Source: an uncultured Akkermansia sp. (lineage in GTDB: Bacteria; Verrucomicrobiota; Verrucomicrobiia; Verrucomicrobiales; Akkermansiaceae). From it: a stretch of DNA of 37,500 bases. Positions 12,501 to 24,500 of the stretch are shown one piece after another (the first letter of the stretch is position 1; each line of letters starts with the position of its first letter). Under the pieces are notes generated by a model, which searched no databases, was not told where the DNA came from, and saw only the letters and a list, made by a program, of their open reading frames with translations. The stretch covers positions 1 through 37,500 of the forward strand of contig CANQYL010000009.1 in the NCBI GenBank assembly GCA_947628035.1, read 5' to 3'. The position numbers and the translations under genes are program-made.

Positions 12501-15500
12501 TGGTTGTCACGACGGAATGGCATACCGATAACGGAGGTCACTGGTCGTGGTTTGAGAAGTGGAGCGGAGCGGAGGCGGAAGAGGTGTTTGTGGACCTCCG
12601 GAAGACACCGGGAGCGGCGCTCTCAATGACGGGCAATGGCGGGACCCTCGGCTTCGGCGATGGCGTCGGCATCAAGAGCAACGGCGAAGAGACCGTCCTG
12701 ACCTTCGGCGGGACGGAAACCTTTGTCGTGCGCGGGAGCTTTGCGGCGGTGAATGGAGGCGACATGGTGTTCAACGTGGACGCCGAGGCGTGGATGAATG
12801 TTGAAGTGGGGGCGGGTTCCACCATCACCATCAACAGTGAGAAGACTCTCACGACCAAAGGTTTGACCGGCTGGGACGGCGGAGAAGGCGACATCGCGGG
12901 CGACGGCACGCTGGTGTTGAATGATGAGGAGGGAGGCGGGAGCTTCGGGGGAGAGGTCGGCTGCAGCTTCACGTATGCGGGCGCGTATGAAGGAGACGAG
13001 ACCTTCACCCTGAGCGGGAAGTTCAGCGGAAGCAACCTGAATGTGACGGACGGCACGTTGACGCTGACCGCGACGTCGACGTTGGGCGGCGAAGGCAAGA
13101 CCGTGAGTGTGGCAGCCGGCGCCGAACTTGTGGTCGGAGGTACGGATGAGGTGAGCATCGACAACACGTACGATAGTCTGACGTTGGAGGGTACGCTGAC
13201 CCTGAACGGCGTCTCGGCGAACACCGTGACCGGCGATGTCACGCTGGGCGAGGAAGCAGCGCTCGTCTTCGCGAACGGCTCGCAGACTAACGCCGTGGAC
13301 GGCGCGGTGACGATGGGGGGCGGTGAGCTGGTGACGACGGATAAACTGAGCGTCGGCTCGCTGGCGGGCGACGGCAGCGTCACCTTCACGAGAGAGAACG
13401 GGGTTCTCAGGTTCAATGACAAGTCGACAGTCACGCCGGCGCAAGCCAAGACATACAGCGGCGCGATCGAGGGGACGAATGTCAACCTCGTGATGGAGGC
13501 GGGCAACCAGACGCTCGAGCAGGAATTCTCGGTCGGGGACGTCACGGTGACCGGCGGCAAGCTGACGCTGAAGGAGGTGACGACCGCGGACACGGTGAGT
13601 GTGACCGGCGGCGAGCTGATGCTCGAGCAGACGTTCGAGTGCTCGGGAGTCACGGTGTCCGGAGGCGCCTTGGAGTTCACGGGCGGTCTGAACACGAGCG
13701 GTGCGGTGGATCTCACCGGCGGTGCGTTGACCGTGGCGGGCGGCACGATGGGCAGCCTGAAGGGTGGCACGGACACGACAGGCGGGAACCTGACGCTCAC
13801 CGGCGACCTGACGGTAGGGAACGTGAGCGGCGCGCTGGGGACGCTCGACCTGGGTGGAAGCCAATTGACCTTGGACAGCGGCACCTTGGATGTGTCGGGG
13901 CTTAAGGTGGGAAGAGGCAGCCTGGCGATTTCGCTCACGGGCGAAGCGGGCGAAACGGTCGGCGTCCATTTCGCCGACCGCATGGCAGGGCTTGACTTGT
14001 CCGGCTTGGTGGACCCGATCATCGTGCATCTCAGCTACGAGGATATCGCGGGTTACGTCGAGGCAGGCTACCACTTGTTTGTCTCGAACGTGGACACGGA
14101 CAACATCGCGCAGTACCTCCGATTCGTGGTGGATGGTGTGGAGGAAGGCGCCCCCGGTTACGATGTGACTCTCAATGACGGTTTGCTCACGTTTGAGAAG
14201 AGGGCTGCCGGCCTCAAGTGGGACGGCGACGGTAACGTGCTGACATGGAAGAGAGCCGGAGCCCTGACAGACGACGGCTGGATCACGGAAGGATCATTCG
14301 GTGAAAGACAGGATGTCATCTTTGAAGGCAGAGGAACAGGGGAGGTCACGGTAACTCTCGACGGCTTGATTGCGGTGGGCGACATGGCGGTCGGCGAGGA
14401 AGGGAACGTGACGGGCTACGTGTTCACGGCGGAGGAAGGAGTAGATGCGACGTTGTTGACGGTGCACGGCAAACTGACGCTCAACGACGCCACCACGTTT
14501 GAGGTGGACACGGAAGTGAAGGGTGCGCTGAAAGGCGCGGCGGATCTGACCGTGAAGGGGACCCTGACGCTCGACACAACCCTCAACGGCGCCCTCAACG
14601 GGGAGAAAGACTTCACCGGCGGCATCACACTGGACGGGGGCACGCTGAACCTGAGGGGCGCGGCAGACGTGCTGACCAAGGGAACCAACACGCTGGGGAC
14701 TCTCACCGTGGGAGAGGGCGGCGGCACCCTGAACGGAGCCGTGGAGAGCGGCGCTCTCGCCAGCGGGGAGACTGCCGGCAAGCTCACGCTCGACGGGGAG
14801 ATGACTCTCTCCGGCTCGACCGCGGGCGAGGTGGAAGTGAGCGGGGGCAGCAAGCTCACGGGAGCCGACCTCACGGTGGGCGGATTGAGCGGCACGGGCA
14901 CGGTGAGCGGCGCCATCATAGTGGACGGCAAGGACGCCACGACCACGTTTGAAGGAGCAATCGGCGATTTGCTGGACCTCACGGTCGAGAGCGGCACGCA
15001 GGGCTTCAGCAACGATGTTGCTCTCTCGAACGTCACCCTCTCCGGCGGCATGTTGCAACTCGCCGAGGGAGGTGAGATGGCTCTACTCAACGTTGATTCC
15101 GGTAATTCCGGCACCGTTGAATTGGGTGGAGACTTGAGCATCGGTAATTTTGCGGCGGGCGATTGGCCTGCAGGCGGAGTTTCTCCTGCCGGGGAAATCA
15201 CCATCAGGCAGACCCCGGGTGAGGAGGAGCCCGAGGCGGCTCCTAAGGAAGCCCTCACTCTGACCATAACTCCGACAGAGGAAAGCGCTGCGTGGACAAG
15301 CGCGTTCACCCTCGGCGCGGAAAACGCGAGGGTCAACCTCGTGAAGGCAGGGAATTCGATGCAGATCATCGGCGCAGGAACGGTCACAATCTACGGCGCT
15401 GTGACGGTCGAGGGAGGAAGCCTCCGGTTGACCAATGTCTCTGAAGGTTCCACGATTCACGGGACTCTTTCCGGAGACGGAACGCTGGATCTCGCCGGAG

Positions 15501-18500
15501 GAACGAATCTCACCATCACGGGCGCGGACGGAAGAGTCGGCAGCATCGGAACGCTTGCAACCACTGCCAGCCAAGGCACTCCCACACTGAACCTCGGCGG
15601 CGATCTCACATTCACGAACACGAACTTCACGACCGCCCTCACCCTCGACCGCGCGGATGTAACCGACGCGCCGGAGACGGTGTACCTGCTGTGGGGCGCC
15701 GGAACGGGGGCGCAGAGTCTCAGGTGGAGTGTGTACACGGACAAATATGCGAATGTTTCCTTCGGCGATAACACCGGCTACGGCATTGTGGACGGCGACC
15801 TGACGATTACCGACGGCGCGACCTTGGCGGAAAACTTCAAGGTGGTGTCCGGATCGATGACGATCAACGGTCAGACGACGATGCAGGAGAAGGCGGTGGA
15901 ACTCGGTGACAGCACGAAGCTCGACCTGGCAGGCGGGGTGACGGGAACGCTCACGAATCTCGCCCTGGGCGCCGGAGCGACGCTGCACGTCGGCGCCAAT
16001 ACGGAGAAGACCCCGCAGGCTCTGGACATCACGGGCGGACTCACCTGGGGCAAGGATGCCAAGCTGGATATCGATTCGCAGCTCACGATCGGTCTCGCAG
16101 GTGTGGAGCTTGCGAAGCCCGACGACGGGAACGGCTTGCTCACGATCGACCTCTCCGCGGATGTGCTGGCCGGTCTTAAGAGCGGCGAGTGGCAACTCTT
16201 CAGCGGCTGGACAGGCGCCGCCAACTGGAAGGACTACATCCAATTTGCCGGTGTGAATGCCGCCAAGTACGACGAGTTCGGACTGGATAAAAAGGGCTAC
16301 CTGACTTGGGACGACCTGGATGAGGTGATTATCTGGAAAGACCCGGACGGTAACGGTGCATTGGTGTGGGGTCAGGACGCCGAGTGGACCATGGGGTCTC
16401 ATGAGAATCAAGCGTACACCAACGAAAGAAACGTGGTGTTCCGCGGCACTCATGAAGGCGTCATCCAAGTGACGCTGGCAAACGACATCACCGTCGGTAG
16501 CGCCGGCAATGCCAAGACGATGGAGTTGAAGTTGACGTACGGCGACGACCCGCAGGCGTACAACTTTGAGTTGGGCGAGACGGCAGCGACGGCGAAGTCG
16601 CTCACGGTGACGGGGTCGTTGACCGTCGGCGATGGCATCACGGCGGAATTCTCCGGCGCGGGTGAACTCACGGTCAACGGCGGAACCATCGTGGTCGGCA
16701 CGTTGGCGGTGAGCACGAGCGGAGCGAAGAATCTCGGCGATGTCACGGTCACCGACGCCACTTCCGAGTTCGTGGTGAGGAATACAGACTCGTGGACCGG
16801 CACCACGACGAGCGGCGAGGGTTCGCTCGTGTTTGAGATGCTCGATGAGGTGGAAGCGGACACGGTCAATGACTTCATCAAGAGTGACGAGGACAGCACG
16901 CTGGGCGCCGTTGTGCTGCGCGGAGACAACACGTCTCTCGCCCTGTCTGCGGACAGCCTCGGCAACATCGCGAAGGCGGGCAAGCTGGTGGTGGAGAAGG
17001 GTGCGACGTTGACATTGGCAGGTGACATCCTCAATGGAGAAGGAAAGCCCGAAGTGCACATCTCCGGAGCAGGAGCGGGCGACTCCGACGCGGCTCTCTT
17101 CCTCAATCCTACCACCGAGGGGGAAACGGGCAGAAATGATCATACGCAAATTGTCCTCGATGACGATGCGACCATCAGCAATGGGAGTACCATCTGGTTC
17201 ATGGGCGGCTTGAGTGCGCTGCAGGACGATGAAACGGAAGGTGAGGAACGCCATACGCTGACGAAGAAAGGAGATGGCTTCTTCATGGTTTTGGGTGCGT
17301 CAACGGTCACGAATGTTGATTTCGACGTGGCAGAGGGTCGGTTGCTGATCAACCTGGACAATGATGATATCCGGAGCACGACCGTTACCCTGTCGGGCGG
17401 ACATCTCAAAGTAGGCGGTGGTGGTGCAAACGATACCACAACTCTTACGTTGAAAGCCTTGGAAGGCGAGACGGAGAATAGCAGTATCTACGCAGGGACT
17501 GCCTCCTTCACTCTGACCTTGTCGGATGACACGGAAGGGGCGGGACACAGCATCGTGGCGGATCTGGGCTATGGCAGCGATGAGGTTGTGGGTAAAGATG
17601 CCACGGCGAGTAACGCCTTTAACTTGACAAAGGCAGGACAGGCGACGCAGAAGTTCGAAGGTAAAGTCAACTTGGGTAACATCGATGTACAGGGAGGTAA
17701 GCTGGAATTTACCCTGACGGACGATGGTACAGCGGGGGCGGTAACCTTCGCTGAGGACACCGAGTTGGTTGTGGGCGGACATACGCTGACCATCAGCGGA
17801 CTGAGCGGCGCAGGCGCCATCACGGGCGACGGCACGCTGGAGCTGACGGCGGATAGCGGGTCGTTCGAAGGAAGCATCGCCACGAACCTCACGTACAACG
17901 CGGCAACGCCTGACACCGGCAGCTTCACGCTCACCGGTGAGTTCACCGGCGATGAGTTGACTGTGACGAGCGGCACGCTGACGCTGGAGCAGGGCGGAGT
18001 GCAAGAGTTCGACTTGAGCGACGCGACGGTGACGGTCGATGCCGCCGGCAGCCTGATTCTGGGCGGCGCGGAGACGACGGATGTGACGGTGAAAGACCTC
18101 GCGGATCAGATGAAGGGTTCGCTGACCCTGAAGGGCACGACGAGCAACACCGTGGACGGCGATGTCACGCTGGCTGAGGGCGCCGCGTTGACCTTCGAGA
18201 ATGGCACCGACAACGCCGTGACCGGCTCGGTGACGATGAACGGCGGTGCGCTGACGACGACGAATCAACTGAGCGTCGTCTCGCTGGCGGGCGACGGCAG
18301 CGTCACCTTCACGGAAACGGACGGGGTTCTCACGTTCAATGACGGGTCGGAAAGAACGCCGGAGGAAACCAAGACTTACAGCGGGACGATCGGGGGCGAG
18401 AATGTCAGCCTCGTGATGGAGGCGGGCAACCAGACGCTCACGCAGGCGTTCGACGGCAAGGGCATCACGGTGACCGGCGGCAAGCTGAGCGTGGCGGGCG

Positions 18501-21500
18501 GCACGTTTGAGACCCTCGCGGGCGGCGAGACGGCAGGCGGTGACCTGACGCTCACCGGCGACCTGACGGTAGGCAACGTGGACGGCAAGCTGGGGACTCT
18601 CGACCTGGGTGCGAATAGGCTGACCTTGAACAGCGGCACCTTGGATGTGACCGGACTGACGGCGACAGAAGAGGGCAGCCTGGCGATTTCGCTCACGGGC
18701 GGCGTTCAGTTTGCCGGCAGCATGGGCGGTCTCAAGTTGGACGTGGACAGCAAGCTGGATGTGCATCTCAGCTACGAGGACATCAAGGGTTACCTTGCGG
18801 ACGGCTATCAGCTCTTTGTCGGTGAAGATGTGGATACGACCACCATCGGGCAGGATCTGGAGTTTGTGGTGGATGACGAAGAAGACAATTACACGGTGGC
18901 GCTCAGCGAGGACGGGAAGCTCACGTTCACGGAGGTGCACACGCTCCTTACGTGGAACGGCGCGACTACCGACCTGACGTGGGAAAGCGCCGGAGTTCAG
19001 AAGGCCGATGGCTGGAGCCACGACGGCACCTTCGGTGAAAAGCAGGATGTCACGTTCCACGGCACGGCGACAAGCGATGTGACGGTCTCTCTCGACGGTC
19101 CGATTGTGGTGGACGACATGGAGGTGGGAGCGGAAGGGGAGGGTGCGACGGGTTACGTGTTCACGACGACGGAGGATGCTCCCGACGCGACGTTGACCGT
19201 GGACGGCACGCTGACGCTCAACGACGCCGCCACGTTTGAGGTGGACACGGAGGTGAAGGGTGCGCTGGCAGGCAAGGCGGATCTGACCGTGAAGGGGAGC
19301 CTGACGCTCGACAATGCTCTCGACGGGACGACCTTCGCCGGCGGTGTCACGCTGGACGGCGGTACGCTCAATCTGACGGAAGATAACACGCTGGGCGAAG
19401 GCAAGAAGCTCACGCTCGGTACAGGTGACAGCGCGATCAACGGCTCCATCACGGCTGAACTCGACGGACAGGGCGCCGGGAAACTGACCCTGGACAAGGG
19501 CAACCAGAACCTCTCCGGCTCGACTTCGGGTGTGGTTGAGGTGGGTGAGGGCGGTACGCTCACGAGCGACAAGCTCACGGTGGGCGGACTGAGCGGCAGC
19601 GGTACGGTGGGCGGATCCGTCACGGTGGACGGCACAGGCGGTACGTTTGACGGAACGATCGCAGGTCCGCTGGAACTCACCGTCAACAACGGCACGCAGG
19701 GCTTCAAGCAGAACGCGAAGCTCTCGGATGTCGCCCTCAACGGCGGCAAGCTGAATCTCGCCGAGGGCGGCTCGATCTCGAACCTGAATGCCGCGGGCGG
19801 TTCGCTGGAGGTCGGCGGCGATGTGAATGTCGACTCCGTGGCGGGCAGCCTGACGCAACTCAACCTGGGCGACAGGGCGACGATGCGCGTCAAAGGCGAA
19901 GGAATGACGATCACGGACGGCTTTGCCTGGGGACAGGGAGCCACGCTGGGTATCGGCTCGCAGTTCACGATCACTCTCGCGGAGGGTATGACGCTTGCGC
20001 AGCCCGGCGAGGGTGGGCAGCTCACGATTGACCTCTCCTCAGAGGTGCTGGATCAATTCCGTAGTGGCGATTGGCAGCTCTTCAACGGTTTCAAAGAGGA
20101 GTGGAGTGAATACTTCAAATTCACCATCGATGGGCAAGCCGTGGATGAGTATCGGTACGGCGATGATTTCGGATTGGATGCCGATGGCAGACTCACGTGG
20201 ACGGAGCCGGAGCACGGCAACCTGTACTGGAATGCCGATAAGGACGACGATGGAACGCTGGACTGGAACACCAAAGACAGAGAATGGAGTGACCCGGCGG
20301 AGAGAGAGAAGCCGAACGTGGCTTGGCCGGAAGGCGCGTCCGACAAGACGAATGTCCACATAACCGACCCGACTCCGGAAGAGGATCCTGATCACACGGT
20401 GAACATGGAAGGTGGCGTGACGGCGAACAATGTGGAGTTCAACGGAGGTAATTACGAGTTCACAGAAGGAATGGGGGGAGGCACGCTCAAGACAAACGAT
20501 CTCACCGTGGGAACGGGAACGACCGTTGACTTCGGCGACAAGCAACTGGACGTGGGCGGCAATCTGGAAGTGAGTGAAGGCAGCATACTGACCACGACGG
20601 GAGACACGACGGTGACGGGCGATTTCTCACTCGGAAACAACGGCGGTGCAAACATCGGCGGCGCGTTGAGCGTAGGTGGCAACTTGACCACGGGCGAGAG
20701 CAACGCGCTGGAAGCGGGTTCCGCAACGGTGCAGGGTGACCTCTCGATTGGGGCGAACGGCGGTGCAAACATCGACGGCACGCTGGACGTGGGCGGCAAG
20801 CTGACCACGGGTAACAGCAGTACGCTGACGGCGGGAGGCGCGTTGAGCGTGGCGGGCGGAGTGACCACGGGCGAGGGCAGCACGCTGGAAGCGGGTTCCG
20901 CGACGGTGCAGGGCGGAGTGACCTTGGGTGACGGAAGTACGCTGACGACGACCGAGGGCGACGCGACGGTGACGGGTGACCTCTCGATTGGGGCGAACGG
21001 CGGTGCAAACATCGATGGCACGCTGAGTGTGGACGGAAACCTGACAACTCACGACGAGAGCAAGCTGACCACGGCGGAAGATACGACTGTGACGGGTGAT
21101 TTCTCGCTCGGAAACAAGGGCGAGGCAAACATCGATGGCGCGCTGAGCGTGGACGGCAGCTTGACCACGGGCGAGAGCAGCACGCTGGAAGCGGGTTCCG
21201 CAACGGTGCAGGGTGACCTCTCGATTGGGGCGAACGGCGGTGCAAACATCGACGGCACGCTGGACGTGGGCGGCAAGCTGACCACGGGTAACAGCAGTAC
21301 GCTGACGGCGGGAGGCGCGTTGAGCGTGGCGGGCGGAGTGACCACGGGCGAGGGCAGCACGCTGGAAGCGGGTTCCGCGACGGTGCAGGGCGGAGTGACC
21401 TTGGGTGACGGAAGTACGCTGACGACGACCGAGGGCGACGCGACGGTGACGGGTGACCTCTCGATTGGGGCGAACGGCGGTGCAAACATCGATGGCACGC

Positions 21501-24500
21501 TGAGTGTGGACGGAAACCTGACAACTCACGACGAGAGCACGCTGGTCACGGCAGGTGACACGACTGTGACGGGTGACCTCTCGCTCGGAAACAAGGGCGG
21601 GGCAAACATCGACGGCGCGTTGAGCGTGGACGGCAGCTTGACCACGGGCAAGGAAAGCAATCTGACAGCCGGCTCCGTGACGGTGCAGGGCGAGGGCGGA
21701 ATGACCTTGGGTGACAGCAGTACGCTGACGGCGGAAGGCGCGTTGAGCGTGGCGGCGGGCGGAGTGACCACGGGCGAGGGCAGCACGCTGGAAGCGGGTT
21801 CCGCGACGGTGGCGGGCGGAGTGACCTTGAGCAGCGGCAGCAGAGCGACGACGAATGGCAAGCTGGATGTGACGGGCGATGTGAGCGTGGGCAGCGGTTC
21901 GCTGACGGCGAATGGCGGCGTCACGGTGACCGGCGAGCTGAAGGCGGAAGGCGGGAATCTGACGGTGGGGGGAGAGAGCACGCTGGGGTCGGTGAGCGGC
22001 AATTTCACCGGACTGGAGATTGAGAAAGACGGTACCTTGACCGTGCAGAAAGGAAAGGGCTTGACGGCGGACAGCTTCACCTGGGGTAGCGACAGCACGC
22101 TGAGTCTCGGGAAGCGCTTCAAAGGCACGCTGGACTTCGGCAAGCTCACCGGCACGGAGGATGATCGGCTCACTCTCGATTTGTCCAGCGAATTCTTGGA
22201 TCAGCTCGAGTCCGGAGACACGTTCTTCAAGGATGTGACGGGATACGGCGAGGGCTGGAACGGTCTGTTTGACTTTACCATCAACGGCAGGTCGATCGAA
22301 GAGTTCCGCAACGGGTACTACAATGATCTGCACATCACGGCGGACGGAACCCTGGCGTGGAGCGAAAAGGAGCACGGTCCGGACTACACCAGTTCCGAGG
22401 ACAACATCGGCAACAAGTGGAACACGAATGGCAAGAACATCTATGACAGCGTAGGCGACTACAGAAACGTCATCGTGGACAAAGACACGAACATCAGCTT
22501 CGCCGGCGCGGACGTGAATGAGTCGAAGGGCGTTGAGCAGTGGAGTGTGGACGGTCTGACGGTGCACAACCTGCAGGGCGGTGAGAAGGGCGTCACGTTG
22601 ACCATCACCGGTGATAGAGGACCCAACAACAAGGTGACGCTCAGGAACACCTCCGTCGGCGAGCATGACCTGACGTACGCCGGCGGACTCACGGTGGTGG
22701 GCGCTGAGTTGCACATCTCCCACGAGGATACCGACCCGGATAGCCTCGACCAGGGCGCCGTATGGAGTACGGTGATGGGCGGAAATCTCGACCTTTCGGG
22801 TGGAATGGGGCTCTTCATGGATCGCGGCGTGCTCGAACTCCAAGGCGGAGCGAACAAGCTCACCAACGTCACCTTCACGAACGATTGCGACGGTCAGCTC
22901 GTGGTGAACGGAGGAGCCGCGACGGTCTCCGGGAACATTGTCCTGGGGAGCGAAGAAGCCGTGTACACGAAGGATGCGGATGGCAAGGAGGTGACGCGCG
23001 ACCACGTGCGACTTGAGAACGGCGGCGTGCTGGAACTCGATGGCATAACGGTGGGCGCAGGTGTGACCATCGGCGGTGATGACAGCGACAACGTCGTGAG
23101 GGCGAAGGGGAATGTCAGCATGGAGAAGGGGAGCAAACTCAGCGGTGCGCACCTCGTCTTGGCAGGCAATACTGTGCTGGATGTGGGCAAGGGTGAGACT
23201 GAAGCGGCATCCGATCCATTCAGCATCTACGGCATCCAGTCCGACGGGGGACATCTCACCGGTAATCGGGACATGAACATCGCCGTGCAAGGGGATCATC
23301 GCTTCACCGGGAGCATGGAAGGGTACTCGGGCAAGATGTCCTTCACTTCTCAAGTCAAGAGGATCGAGGACATTTTCATGCCGCCGACGCAGCGCTTCAC
23401 TCAGGTGACGACCGGCAGCAGAGACTGGGATATGGAGGTCGGCTCCGGGGCTCACGTGGAGCTCAACGTGCTCAACAGCGAGGGCAAGAACGCCGGTTGG
23501 GAGATGGGAGATATCACGCTGCGTGCGGGATCGACGACCACACTCGGCTTTACCTTCTCCTCCGACGGAGTGAAATCCGCCACGGAAACGGGGATGAGCT
23601 TCACCGGCTTCCTCATGGAGGACGGCGCGACTCTGACTCTGCGTGCGGACGGTGACGCGATGCCCACGGGCACGGAGTTTGTGCTGGGCAAGGTGGTGGA
23701 TGGAGGCGAGGTGGATCTGCACTGGTCCGTCAGCAAGGATGAGGAATCTGCGGAGGGCGAGGCGAAGGGGGATAACGGCGGGGAAGAGCTCGCCGCCGCG
23801 AAAGCGGCTCCTGAGCCGAGAGATCAGGTGAACCCCAATGTGCTGGAGCTTCAGAAGGACAATCTCGAGGGCAACGCCTGGCTGCACGTGGAGAGCGCCA
23901 AGATTGTGCATAAAGGTGACCAGATCAAGCTGGTGATGGAGATGATAAAGGGCAACGCGCTGGCGGACGCGGTGCAGGGTGTTCACGAGAACGCCACCGA
24001 GGGCGCCAAGGCTCTCTGGCAGCTCACCGACACCGTCAATAATCCGAAGGGGAATGAGAATCTCAACGACCGGAATTCCGACACCTCCAAGTTGGTCTCG
24101 GATGCCACGAGTCTCCTGGACGGCGAAAACAAGAGCGAACTCGCCAAACTGCTGGCATCGGCGGCGGGCGCCGGCTACACCGGCTACACCGCGGCCCTCG
24201 GCGAGGATATGCACCGCCAGCTCACCGCTATCCGCAACCGGACGACTTCCATGGGCGATGAGGTACAGTCGGCCCGGGATGAAGATTTGCCCTACTGGCA
24301 CGCCTGGCTCAATGCGGAGAGCTCCTTCCGCGAGCTGGATGCGGATGGTCTCGCACCGGGCTATCGCCTCAACGGCTGGGGCGGCACCTTCGGCGTGGAT
24401 GCCGATGCCTCGCGCAACACCACGATCGGGCTCGCCCTCACGGCCATGTACAATGACCTCAAGTGCACCGGGGCGGATTCCATCAGCGGAGATATGGACA

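Noticed and set aside
8015-19858. Other long antisense ORFs (722, 723 and 852 residues) in the giant gene
   Set aside because: Same cause: repetitive sense codons leave an antisense frame open. No family signatures were seen.
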